15,454 bases of DNA. Origin: Devosiaceae bacterium (GTDB lineage: Bacteria; Pseudomonadota; Alphaproteobacteria; Rhizobiales; Devosiaceae). This document shows positions 5,908-12,426 of this stretch, piece by piece. The position numbers were made by a program, and so were the translations under genes. Location: the NCBI GenBank assembly GCA_021648375.1, contig JAKISW010000051.1:1-15454 (forward strand). Reading direction: 5' to 3'. Each line of letters opens with the position of its first letter. The first letter of the stretch is position 1. The notes under the pieces are model-generated. The model worked only from the letters and a program-made list of their open reading frames with translations. It searched no databases and was not told the origin of the DNA.

Positions 5908-6937
5908 TGCTGTTGCGGCTCTGGCAGCACCGGCAATTTCAACCGTACAGCTTAACGTCAGAAGCGGCCCCGGAACCAATTTCTCAGTGTTGGATGTTCT
6001 GGCCGCAGGAGAGAACGTAAACGTTGCTGAATGTGTCTCCAACTGGTGCTACATTGAGCAAAGCGGACCGAACGGCTGGGTAAGCGCCAACTATCTGCAA
6101 AACCCGACTCCGCCAGCACCACCGCCACCGCCACCGCCTCCTCCTCCTCCTCCACCGCCTCCTTCTCCAGCCGATCCGGATTGTAGCTTTGGTCTGGTGC
6201 TTGGACCAAACGGGCCAACATTTTCCATAACCTGTGGAGACAGTCCTGCCCCGCCGCCTCCACCTCCACCACCTCCACCTCCACCACCTCCTCCGCCACC
6301 ACCTCCTCCGCCACCACCGGTTGCGGATAGGGCCTGCGTATATACTGGTGCAAACTATTCCGGCATCGAAATGTGCAGAAGTGTGTCTACGGTTAATGCC
6401 ATTGGACCTGTGTTTAATGACCGGATTTCTTCGGTAAGATTATATGGCAATGCCAAAATCAGATTGTGCAGAAACAACAATCTGAATGGCCTGTGTCGCA
6501 ACTACACCAACTCACGCCCCAATCTTCCTGGAGCTATAAATAACAGAGCATCATCGCTGCGGGTATATACCGGCACTCTGGCCCCTGTTACATTTTCCAC
6601 CTCTTTGGTGTCATTGCAGCAGACCTTCCTGATTAATCTGGATAATGGCAATGCTAATGCAGGACCAGGTGCAGACCTTTGGTATGAGGCAGTAACCTCG
6701 GCAGAAAAATATCTGACCCCGAGAAACGGAGCGCAGATTTCATTCTCCGGTGGTGCTCAACGTGGATTTGCTGGCTGTTCGGCGGCAACATTTACAACCA
6801 ACCGCCTGCCCTTATGGACAGTTCCCGTTGGCTCTTATGTTTGCGTAAAAACCAATCAGGGTCGTATTTCTGAGTTCCGTTTAAACTCATATTCAGGAAA
6901 TACCATGAACATTGGTTATACCACCTGGGCCAACTAA
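5849..6937 (+). CDS. Secreted SH3 / beta-gamma-crystallin-like protein with polyproline
   Basis: The 362-residue protein starts with a signal peptide (1-26, cleavage near ALA|AP). A bacterial SH3 domain follows at about 31-84 (LNVRSGPGTNFSVLDVL to GPNGWVSANYL, Cys62/Cys67). Two proline runs of 15 and 23 residues flank a short segment with TFSITCGDSP. Residues about 160-241 form a beta/gamma-crystallin-like module: ACVYTGANYSGIEMC, then the Ca-clamp motifs NDRISS (190-195) and NNRASS (231-236). The last 120 residues are not recognised. It is probably an exported peptidoglycan-associated or envelope protein. ATG 5849 has GAGGGG 10 nt upstream; the TTG 18 nt earlier overlaps that site and is rejected. 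A partial copy of its 5' end lies at 3815. The proline runs predict EF-P dependence. Confidence 0.85.
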   Translation: MTILRKTLICVAAAVGLAASAVAALAAPAISTVQLNVRSGPGTNFSVLDVLAAGENVNVAECVSNWCYIEQSGPNGWVSANYLQNPTPPAPPPPPPPPPPPPPPPSPADPDCSFGLVLGPNGPTFSITCGDSPAPPPPPPPPPPPPPPPPPPPPPPPVADRACVYTGANYSGIEMCRSVSTVNAIGPVFNDRISSVRLYGNAKIRLCRNNNLNGLCRNYTNSRPNLPGAINNRASSLRVYTGTLAPVTFSTSLVSLQQTFLINLDNGNANAGPGADLWYEAVTSAEKYLTPRNGAQISFSGGAQRGFAGCSAATFTTNRLPLWTVPVGSYVCVKTNQGRISEFRLNSYSGNTMNIGYTTWAN

Positions 6938-6952
6938 ATCGCCAAAACAACG

Positions 6953-6973
6953 GTGAGGGTCACAAGCCCTCAC
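6953..6973 (+). terminator. Small hairpin after SH3 gene
   Basis: GTGAGGG (6953-6959) pairs with CCCTCAC (6967-6973) around a 7-nt loop. It stands 16 bases after the stop codon and directly before a larger terminator hairpin. It lacks its own T-run and probably acts as a 3'-end stabiliser. Confidence 0.45.
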
Positions 6974-6981
6974 TCTCAATA

Positions 6982-7026
6982 AAAACGCGCCGCCTCTAAA
7001 TTTCGAGACGGCGCGTTTTATTTTTA
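6982..7026 (+). terminator. Strong intrinsic terminator
   Basis: AAAACGCGCCGCCTC (6982-6996) pairs with GAGACGGCGCGTTTT (7005-7019), 14 of 15 positions, around an 8-nt loop. The T-rich tail TTTTATTTTT follows. It ends the transcript of the SH3 gene at 5849. Confidence 0.9.
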
Positions 7027-7076
7027 GGCTCTGAATTGCAAAATTTCTCCCGCAATAATTTACATCACAAAATCCC

Positions 7077-7093
7077 GTTCAGCGCCCGTTCAT
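7077..7093 (+). promoter_or_regulatory. GTTCAG-N5-GTTCAT direct repeat upstream of SH3 gene
   Basis: GTTCAGCGCCCGTTCAT has half-sites at 7077 and 7088, 11 bp apart, ending 85 bp before ATG 7179. The identical 17-mer occurs at 10295-10311 before another SH3 gene, which strongly suggests a shared regulator. Confidence 0.65.
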
Positions 7094-7178
7094 GTTGAAA
7101 CTGCTTATTTGCAACTATAAACGTGGCTAAAGCTCTGAAGAATTTGCCAGCCACTGCAAATCAACGGGAGTATAAAAC

Positions 7179-7829
7179 ATGAGAACCCACAAATTCACTA
7201 TATTTATCGCAGCTGCTATGGCCGCGTTCTTAACTACGACTATGGCAGCACTTGCGGTGCCGGCTGTTGCCAAAAGCGCCGTGAACGTGCGCACCGGCCC
7301 CGGTGTAAACTTTGTCAGGGTAGACACCCTTCACCGTGGCGAAAGAGTAAACGTAACCCAATGCCAAAACGGTTGGTGCTATGTGCAAAAATCCGGCCCC
7401 AATGGCTGGGTATCAGGCAATTATCTGACCAGAGTTGGCGGCGGTGGCGGTAGCACCACTCGCCCTGGTAACCCGGCGGTAAACTTTGGTTTTTCAATTA
7501 ATTCCGGTAATTCCGGCGGACCATCCTTTTCAATTACCATCGGCAATTCACCCCCTCCACCGCCTCCCCCACAGGCTCCAAAGGTCTGTTTTTATAATGG
7601 TGCCAACTATACCGGTGCCCAATTCTGTGTGAATTCCGGCTCTAACAACAGGCAGCTCACTGGATTTTGGAACAACAAGATTTCTTCGTTCCGGGTATTT
7701 GGCGGTGCCAAAGTGCAACTCTGCAGAAACTGGAACTATGGTGGGATATGCTTTGGCTATAGCTCCAACCGCTCCAATCTGCCGTTCCAAATTAATAACA
7801 AGACATCTTCTTTCCAAACCTGGAACTAA
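7179..7829 (+). CDS. Secreted SH3 / beta-gamma-crystallin-like protein
   Basis: The 216-residue protein has a signal peptide (1-26, MAALA|VP), an SH3 domain at about 31-84 (VNVRTGPGVNFVRVDTL to GPNGWVSGNYL, Cys62/Cys67), a Gly/Ser linker, a segment SFSITIGNSP, a run of seven prolines, and a C-terminal beta/gamma-crystallin-like module at 135-216. The module has KVCFYNGANYTGAQFC and two intact Ca-clamp motifs, NNKISS (165-170) and NNKTSS (206-211). It is the shorter sibling of the protein at 5849 and its N-terminus is very close to that of the ricin-type protein at 10391. CGGGAG lies 8 nt before ATG 7179. A role in the periplasm or cell surface with Ca binding is inferred. Confidence 0.87.
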   Translation: MRTHKFTIFIAAAMAAFLTTTMAALAVPAVAKSAVNVRTGPGVNFVRVDTLHRGERVNVTQCQNGWCYVQKSGPNGWVSGNYLTRVGGGGGSTTRPGNPAVNFGFSINSGNSGGPSFSITIGNSPPPPPPPQAPKVCFYNGANYTGAQFCVNSGSNNRQLTGFWNNKISSFRVFGGAKVQLCRNWNYGGICFGYSSNRSNLPFQINNKTSSFQTWN

Positions 7830-7868
7830 AGCCTTCCAAGGATAAGATGAACCAATATAGATTTTTAA

Positions 7869-7894
7869 GGGTCGCTAAAGAGCGGCCCTTTTTT
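7869..7894 (+). terminator. Intrinsic terminator
   Basis: GGGTCGCT (7869-7876) pairs with AGCGGCCC (7881-7888) around a 4-nt loop, with one G-T pair, followed by six Ts. It terminates the SH3 gene ending at 7829. The stem resembles the terminator at 11298 behind the ricin-type SH3 gene. Confidence 0.9.
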
Positions 7895-8037
7895 AATGAA
7901 GAACTTGAAAGATAAAAAATTCACTTGTTAAAAATAAAATGAAGCTTGGAAGCCGCTATTTAAAAGTCTAGGGTCAACACATATGTACCACATAGCCAAC
8001 ACCGGGCAATCTGCTGTAAAAAAACCAGGGGAAGCAA

Positions 8038-8616
8038 ATGCAAATCACTGCGCAAAGAATTCTGATAATTTTTTTCTCACTTCTTGCAATGCTTGCCTTA
8101 CCAACTGCGGTTCAGGCTCACGCAGCTTCAAACCCCGCATGGGCTCTGGCTTCAGTTTCCCTGCAATCGGGGCCAGGCACTCGCTATAATCCGACCCAAA
8201 GCAGCGTGTTTGAGGGACAGAAAATTGCGATTACCAGATGCACAAACCGCTGGTGCACAATTGAGGGTTCTGAAGGGTGGTTGTCCATAGACAATATCAG
8301 TTTCGGCCAAACCGCCAGCAGCGCATTTTCCGGTCCAAAATTTAATACCGGTCGTGGCGGCGATGGAGAAATATGCCTCTTTGACGGGGAAAATTATTCT
8401 GGTAGCTCCGTTTGCCTGTCATCTGGAAACGTTGCCAGGGATTTGGCGCTTTTAGGCTGGGATAATAAAATTTCTTCGGTTTCGGTAGGCTCTGGCGTAT
8501 CTGTAAACCTTTGCAGGGATCGCGATTTTTCTTCCCTATGCGTTTTGATTGATCAAAGCACCCCAAAAATGCAACGCCTGCTCAGCAACTCTGCCAGCTC
8601 CTGGCGTGTGTATTAA
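8038..8616 (+). CDS. Secreted SH3 / beta-gamma-crystallin-like protein, divergent member
   Basis: The 192-residue protein has a signal peptide (1-27, TAVQA|HA), a more divergent SH3 domain at about 37-88 (VSLQSGPGTRYNPTQ to GSEGWLSIDNI, Cys68/Cys73), a short linker without proline runs, and a beta/gamma-crystallin-like module at 110-192. The module starts EICLFDGENYSGSSVC. Its first Ca-clamp DNKISS (142-147) is intact, but the second is SNSASS (183-188), where the first acidic/amide residue is lost, so one Ca site may be impaired. GGGGAAG stands 6 nt before ATG 8038. Unlike its siblings it has no GTTCAG repeat that I can find upstream. A block of palindromic repeats begins right after its stop. 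Confidence 0.85.
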   Translation: MQITAQRILIIFFSLLAMLALPTAVQAHAASNPAWALASVSLQSGPGTRYNPTQSSVFEGQKIAITRCTNRWCTIEGSEGWLSIDNISFGQTASSAFSGPKFNTGRGGDGEICLFDGENYSGSSVCLSSGNVARDLALLGWDNKISSVSVGSGVSVNLCRDRDFSSLCVLIDQSTPKMQRLLSNSASSWRVY

Positions 8617-8617
8617 T

Positions 8618-8830
8618 TAGAGCGCTGCCAGCAAAAGTGGGAGCCGGTTTTGCGCTTCGGCAGCGCGACCAATATTAAAGAGCGCTGCCAGCAAAAGTGT
8701 TCTTGCAGTTATCCGCCAAGCGGCACAAGTTGCCGCCGGCCAATAATTTGGCCGCCCCCGCGGAGCTGTGAGTGAAGCGAACTGGCGCGAGCGAGGTAAA
8801 ACAACAGCGCGACCACTAAAAGAGTGGCGC
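8618..8830. repeat. Block of REP-like palindromic repeats, one interrupted
   Basis: The first unit (8622-8666) folds as an outer stem GCGCTGCC/GGCAGCGC and an inner stem GCAAAA/TTTTGC around GTGGGAGCCGG, the same plan as 2744-2787 but with different stem bases. Its first 21 bases (8619-8639) recur exactly at 8679-8699. That second unit then diverges into other hairpins, for example CGGCCAA-TAAT-TTGGCCG at 8737-8754. CAGCGCGACCA, resembling the end of unit one, reappears at 8805-8815, so the second unit seems interrupted. The 360-base gap 8617-8976 contains no gene I can support. Confidence 0.75.
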
Positions 8831-8932
8831 AGCCTAAGCGCTTCCAGATAAAGCATGGAAGCAAATTTAACAGGTCCTGAGCCTAGCGACAATATGAGCC
8901 ATTGGAATAACCATCATTTTTAGCTAACCTTT

Positions 8933-8947
8933 GTTCAGGTCCGTTCC
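8933..8947 (+). promoter_or_regulatory. Imperfect GTTCAG/GTTCC repeat
   Basis: GTTCAG-GTCC-GTTCC resembles the repeats upstream of the SH3 genes, but the half-sites are 10 rather than 11 bp apart and the second is altered. It ends about 29 bp before ATG 8977. It is a weak candidate for the same regulator. Confidence 0.25.
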
Positions 8948-8976
8948 TTTAACGCCCAAAAGCAAAGGAAGCTCAG

Positions 8977-9375
8977 ATGCCTTTTCCAAAGATAAATTTA
9001 CGCGCCCTGTTCGCTATCCTGTTTATTTCCTTTTCCGGCACAGCTTTTGCTCAGTTTGAAAAATCTTCGGGCCAGGTCTTTATTGCATGGCCAAATCTGG
9101 AGGTTGAGCCTATGCCCGCTCAGCAAACCGAGATTATGATCTATGCTGTTATTGATGATGATGTGGCCTTATATACCATTGCGGTCAGAAACCGCTTTTC
9201 AATTGGTAATCTGGGCACATTCCAGTGCAACCAGGAATTTAAGATCCTGAAAACCAGCTCTTTTGGTTTTTATGACATAAAATGCGTCACCAACGATCAT
9301 GTCGGCAACGCAAGAAATTATATTTTGAAATATGATAACACGTCTTATCGGCAGGGTTCCATACAGGAAAACTAG
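8977..9375 (+). CDS. Small secreted protein of unknown function
   Basis: The 132-residue product begins with a clear signal peptide (MPFPKINLRALFAILFISF..., cleavage near TAFA|QFEK, residue 25). I do not recognise the mature part. It is predicted to be mostly beta strand (IMIYAVIDDDVALYTIAVRN) and has two cysteines, in FQCNQEF and DIKCVTND, that could form a disulfide. AAGGAAG lies 8 nt before ATG 8977, a strong ribosome site. It has no SH3 domain but sits within the secreted-protein cluster and converges on the L,D-transpeptidase gene, so an envelope role is plausible. Confidence 0.8.
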   Translation: MPFPKINLRALFAILFISFSGTAFAQFEKSSGQVFIAWPNLEVEPMPAQQTEIMIYAVIDDDVALYTIAVRNRFSIGNLGTFQCNQEFKILKTSSFGFYDIKCVTNDHVGNARNYILKYDNTSYRQGSIQEN

Positions 9376-9376
9376 G

Positions 9377-9402
9377 GTCTGGCCCTGCTGACAGGGCCAG
9401 AC
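9377..9402. terminator. Bidirectional hairpin between convergent genes
   Basis: GTCTGGCCCTG (9377-9387) pairs perfectly with CAGGGCCAGAC (9392-9402) around the tetraloop CTGA. It begins one base after the stop codon of the plus-strand gene and ends 14 bases before the end of the minus-strand gene. There is no T-run, so it may rely on Rho or act as a 3' stabiliser for both transcripts. Confidence 0.75.
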
Positions 9403-9416
9403 AGTCATAAAATAAA

Positions 9417-9971
9417 TTAGCCAAGCACTGTCACAATAGTGCCTATGGGAACTCTGCTATAAAGGTCTTGCACATATTCATTGGTCAGACCGATGCAACC
9501 GTTTGAAACCGCCTTGCCGATGGTCCATGGCTGATTGGTGCCATGAATTCGATAATAGGTGTCCCGACCATTTCGAAAGAGGTACAGGGCTCGCGCACCC
9601 AGCGGATTATCCGGACCTCCCGGCACTCCATCGGCAAATCTTGCGTATTTTTCCGGTTCGCGGCGGATCATATTTCTGGTTGGCGTCCAGCGCGGCCATT
9701 CAGCTTTACGCTGAATTGTCGCCTCCCCGGTCCATGCAAGACCGGCCCGGCCAACCCGAACACCGTAACGGCGCGCCGAGGTTCCCGCATCAACGAGATA
9801 CAAAAAGAAATTTTTCGGATCCACAACAATGCTACCAAGCGGATAGCCGGAAAAAGGCACCCGCTGTGGCATATATTTAGGATCCGGCACAAATTTTTCA
9901 TGGCCAAGTGAAATACCGGGTGCCGCCAAAGCTGCCAGTCCGGAAAAAACAACAGTTCTTCTTTTAATCAT
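9417..9971 (-). CDS. L,D-transpeptidase (YkuD domain)
   Basis: This 184-residue exported enzyme belongs to the YkuD/ErfK family, which forms 3-3 cross-links in peptidoglycan or attaches proteins to it through a catalytic cysteine. The N-terminus MIKRRTVVFSGLAALAAPG is a signal sequence with a twin arginine, so Tat export is possible. The active site is HGTN at 143-146 followed by SNGCIGL at 156-162, with Cys159 as nucleophile and His143. Family members usually have Arg after Cys-Ile (SxGCIR); here it is Gly161, a mild oddity. GAGGGG 6 nt before ATG 9971 supports the start. It is surrounded by secreted SH3 proteins, a sensible partner set for wall remodelling. Confidence 0.92.
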   Translation of the reverse strand: MIKRRTVVFSGLAALAAPGISLGHEKFVPDPKYMPQRVPFSGYPLGSIVVDPKNFFLYLVDAGTSARRYGVRVGRAGLAWTGEATIQRKAEWPRWTPTRNMIRREPEKYARFADGVPGGPDNPLGARALYLFRNGRDTYYRIHGTNQPWTIGKAVSNGCIGLTNEYVQDLYSRVPIGTIVTVLG

Positions 9972-10390
9972 AATAGTCCCCTCAAAAAAAATTAAGCCGG
10001 CATGCCCTACATATCAAGGGTTAGGGACAGAACCCTAAACAACAACCGCCTCATCTGCAACTACATGTGAAATCCGTAAATAAACTATCAATAAAAAACC
10101 TCTCAAACAGATCAATGCACTCCAGCCATAACAAACAGCCAGCTATATTCAAAAAAACAAACAATAATTTTTAAGGACAGTTCCTAAACAACATTAAACT
10201 TAATGTGGAAAATATTATTGAAGTTTTATTTCAAATTGTTGCTTTTTAAATTAAAAATTCTTTTCGTTTGTACTATCATTTTCATAAACGATTTGTTCAG
10301 CGCCCGTTCATTCGTTAGTTGCTTAGATGATTTTATTGATGTGGCATGATTTTAATGTCAGCCACCAGAAAAATTAAGGGATACAAAACT
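9972..10390. other. Intergenic region with two related short inverted repeats
   Basis: This AT-rich gap between the L,D-transpeptidase and an SH3 gene contains no gene I can support. It holds TTAGGGACAGAACCCTAA (10021-10038) and the related TTAAGGACAGTTCCTAA (10171-10187), both continuing AACAACA or AAACAACA. Each is a small inverted repeat around ACAG. The GTTCAG repeat at 10295 belongs to the downstream gene. Confidence 0.6.
10295..10311 (+). promoter_or_regulatory. GTTCAG-N5-GTTCAT direct repeat upstream of SH3 gene
   Basis: GTTCAGCGCCCGTTCAT is identical over 17 bases to 7077-7093 and ends 79 bp before ATG 10391, almost the same distance as at the other gene (85 bp). The surrounding sequence is otherwise different, so the match is likely to reflect selection rather than recent copying. 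Confidence 0.65.
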
Positions 10391-11251
10391 ATGAAAACTC
10401 CAAAGCTCTTTAATGTTATAGCAGCTGCCACATTTATGCTGGTCGCTTCCACAATCACAGCATTTGCGGTTCCTGCCACGGCAAAGTCAGCTGTCAACGT
10501 AAGATCAGGCCCCGGCGTCACCTTTGCTAAAGTCGATGCCTTGCACGCTGGCCAGGCGGTTAACGTCACCGAATGTCAGGGTGGCTGGTGTTATGTTGAA
10601 AAAACCGGCCCAGACGGCTGGGTCTCCGGCAACTTCCTTCAGGCAGTAGAAGCAGCCCCTGCCGCGCCTGCCCCTGCCCCCAGTGCTGCAGATGATGCAG
10701 CAGCTGCCGCCGCGATTGAAATTTTTGGTGCCATTGCCGGAGCAATTATCAACAACTCTGCTCCCCCGCCACCTGCCCCACCTGCTCCTCCCCCTGCGCC
10801 GGAACCTGCACCTGTTCAACTAAACGGTGTTTATACAATTCAACAAGTGAGCAACGGGCGCTATCTTGATGCCTATACCAGCCCACCAGCCAACTTTAGC
10901 AACCCAGAAACTCAATGGAACATTGTCACCCGCCCTCGTCAATTCGACGCTACTCAGGCCTGGATCATAACTCCGCTTGGTGGAGGAGTATTCACCCTGC
11001 AACAGCAGAGCACTAATCGTTATCTTGATGCCCACACTAGCGCAGCAAATGACTGGTCCGCCGTGACACGTCCCAGCCAGAACAACAATACCCAGCGTTG
11101 GATTCTGACCTCACTTGGTAATGATACTTATACCATCCAACAGCGGAGCAATGGTCGTTACCTTGATGCCCATTCCAGCGCAGCAAATGACTGGTCCGCT
11201 GTGACACGCCCCAACCAGAACAACAATACCCAGCGTTGGATTATTAAGTAA
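10391..11251 (+). CDS. Secreted SH3 / ricin-type beta-trefoil lectin-like protein
   Basis: The 286-residue protein has a signal peptide (1-26, TAFA|VP), an SH3 domain at about 31-84 (VNVRSGPGVTFAKVDAL to GPDGWVSGNFL, Cys62/Cys67), an Ala/Pro-rich linker (85-141) and a ricin-like region at 143-286 in three repeats. Each repeat has the pattern YTIQQ.SNGRYLDA and ends in a Q-x-W motif: QAW 189-191, QRW 235-237 and QRW 281-283. Such trefoils usually bind sugars; the ligand is unknown. ATG 10391 is preceded by AAGGG with 10 nt spacing and gives an N-terminus matching the sibling at 7179. The in-frame ATG at 10346 would put 15 residues before the signal peptide and is rejected. Confidence 0.88.
   Translation: MKTPKLFNVIAAATFMLVASTITAFAVPATAKSAVNVRSGPGVTFAKVDALHAGQAVNVTECQGGWCYVEKTGPDGWVSGNFLQAVEAAPAAPAPAPSAADDAAAAAAIEIFGAIAGAIINNSAPPPPAPPAPPPAPEPAPVQLNGVYTIQQVSNGRYLDAYTSPPANFSNPETQWNIVTRPRQFDATQAWIITPLGGGVFTLQQQSTNRYLDAHTSAANDWSAVTRPSQNNNTQRWILTSLGNDTYTIQQRSNGRYLDAHSSAANDWSAVTRPNQNNNTQRWIIK
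11024..11242 (+). repeat. Near-identical trefoil repeats 2 and 3 at DNA level
   Basis: The 81-nt segments 11024-11104 and 11162-11242 differ at only a few positions and are 138 nt (46 codons) apart. The first trefoil repeat, starting near 10865, is much more diverged. The third unit therefore seems to be a recent internal duplication or a gene-conversion product. Confidence 0.85.
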
Positions 11252-11297
11252 CAAAACCACAAAATATAATCCAAAAAAAAATATTGATTAAAACTTT

Positions 11298-11326
11298 GGG
11301 TCGCCCTGTCAGGCGGCCCTTTTTTT
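11298..11326 (+). terminator. Intrinsic terminator
   Basis: GGGTCGCC (11298-11305) pairs with GGCGGCCC (11312-11319) with one G-T pair around a 6-nt loop, followed by seven Ts. It terminates the ricin-type SH3 gene and separates it from the convergent channel gene. Confidence 0.92.
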
Positions 11327-11350
11327 ATTGAGACAAAATTCCCTCAAATA

Positions 11351-11785
11351 TCATTTGGTTTCGCGCATATCCCAGAATTTATTCATGGACAGATAAGTGA
11401 ATGAGGCTGACCAGGCGATTAAAATCAAACCGGTCAGAGATTCAATCGCCGCAACAAAACGCAAATGCCCGGTTGGAAACAGATCACCCATGCCAAGGGT
11501 TGTATAAGATGCGGCTGAAAAATAGAAAAAATCCACCCAGCTTCCTTCAATGGCTCCAGCTATTTCTCCCAGCCCCCAGCGATGTTGCATCAGGGCAAAC
11601 GCAATCGCAAACAGCGAAATCTCCAGAATATGAGCCATAAAAACCACCCCGATGGCAGACAATAGGCGCCGCCGGTGTGAACCGTGCATTTTGGGCATGG
11701 CAATCGAAACCATACGCAGCAATTCATAGTGGATAAATACACACGCCACCACCAAAGCCAGCGTAATTAAAAATGCAACAAACAT
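11351..11785 (-). CDS. Small potassium-channel-like protein (Ion_trans_2)
   Basis: The 144-residue membrane protein has three hydrophobic segments (about 2-20, 42-66, 108-132) and a pore loop. The selectivity-filter-like motif TTLGMGD at 95-101 follows FFYFSAASY and precedes LFPTGHLRFVAAIESLTGL, as in the Ion_trans_2 family of small bacterial channels. The filter is GMGD rather than the classical GYGD, so ion selectivity is uncertain. The frame is open much further upstream, but ATG 11785 has a perfect AGGGG six nt before it and starts at the first membrane segment; the longer version would overlap the upstream gene. It lies 133 bp downstream of the thioesterase and is probably cotranscribed. 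A perfect 18-bp palindrome stands before its ribosome site. Confidence 0.8.
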   Translation of the reverse strand: MFVAFLITLALVVACVFIHYELLRMVSIAMPKMHGSHRRRLLSAIGVVFMAHILEISLFAIAFALMQHRWGLGEIAGAIEGSWVDFFYFSAASYTTLGMGDLFPTGHLRFVAAIESLTGLILIAWSASFTYLSMNKFWDMRETK

Positions 11786-11797
11786 GAAAATCCCCTG

Positions 11798-11815
11798 GCC
11801 TTTTTTAAAAAAGGC
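11798..11815. repeat. Perfect 18-bp palindrome before the channel gene
   Basis: GCCTTTTTTAAAAAAGGC is an exact palindrome 12 bases upstream of the channel gene start, next to its AGGGG ribosome site. In RNA it could only form a weak A-U stem. As DNA it is a bendable site that could bind a dimeric protein. Confidence 0.6.
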
Positions 11816-11918
11816 ACTCCCAGATAAAAAGAACTTGGGATAAAGTCCTAGCGCAATCAGGTTATCAAGCAATAAATGGGCTTTGCGCTTGTTGGGGAGT
11901 GGAAATGCCCGCAAACAG

Positions 11919-12368
11919 TTATGGGCTGGCCAACACCACAAAATCCCCCACAAAGCGGGCACAAACCTTACCCCCGGCCTCGACCGAAGCCTGAACACTA
12001 ATGCGCGCTTTTCCTTTGGCCGCATAAACCTTTTCAAAACGCTGCCATTTATCCTCATTGGCCAGCATTGCACTGGCAGTAAAATCCATTACCGCCGGAT
12101 GCAGATATTCAACATTTTGCCGCTGAATAACCAAATGAGCATTTTTGGCGTTCCTCTCATCCATTTTCAGGCGCAACAGGCTCCATGCACTAAGAATGGC
12201 CAGAGTTGAAAGCGATCCGCCAAACGCCGTATCCCGATGGTTGGTATTGGGCAGCAGGGGAGCGCTCAAAATCACCCGATTACCCCCAATTTCCACCACC
12301 CCCACCTGCATGGCTTTGGTTATGGGAATATTGCTGTGCAAATATTCCTCTAGCTCGGCATTGTTCAT
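11919..12368 (-). CDS. YiiD_C-type putative thioesterase
   Basis: The 149-residue protein has a hot-dog-fold signature of the YiiD C-terminal type: NTNHRDTAFGGSLSTLAILSAWSLL at 41-65, then HLVIQRQNVEYLHPAVMDF and the final strand ARFVGDFVVL. Members are predicted acyl-thioester hydrolases; the natural substrate is unknown. ATG 12368 has AAAGG six nt upstream and matches the usual N-terminus (MNNAELEEYLHSNIPI); ATG 12410 adds 14 residues with no support and overlaps the promoter region. It is divergent from uvrB across a short region with a LexA-type box, and upstream of the channel gene. Confidence 0.85.
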   Translation of the reverse strand: MNNAELEEYLHSNIPITKAMQVGVVEIGGNRVILSAPLLPNTNHRDTAFGGSLSTLAILSAWSLLRLKMDERNAKNAHLVIQRQNVEYLHPAVMDFTASAMLANEDKWQRFEKVYAAKGKARISVQASVEAGGKVCARFVGDFVVLASP

Positions 12369-12426
12369 CGATAGCCTTTCAATTGCCCGTAAATTTCCTG
12401 ATCGTATCATTTATTACGACAAAATT

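Noticed and set aside
5958..6353. Minus-strand ORF rich in Val/Glu
   Set aside because: It is the complement of the proline-codon runs of the SH3 gene at 5849.
6234..6437. Plus-strand ORF with Leu/His repeats
   Set aside because: It is an alternative frame of the CCN-codon tract inside the SH3 gene at 5849.
8617..8892. Minus-strand ORF of 91 residues
   Set aside because: It is a read-through of the palindromic repeat block; the GC-rich hairpins create a long open frame without a coding signature.
11786..12073. N-terminal extension of the channel gene to position 12073
   Set aside because: It would overlap the thioesterase coding region in another frame, and a strong ribosome site sits before ATG 11785.
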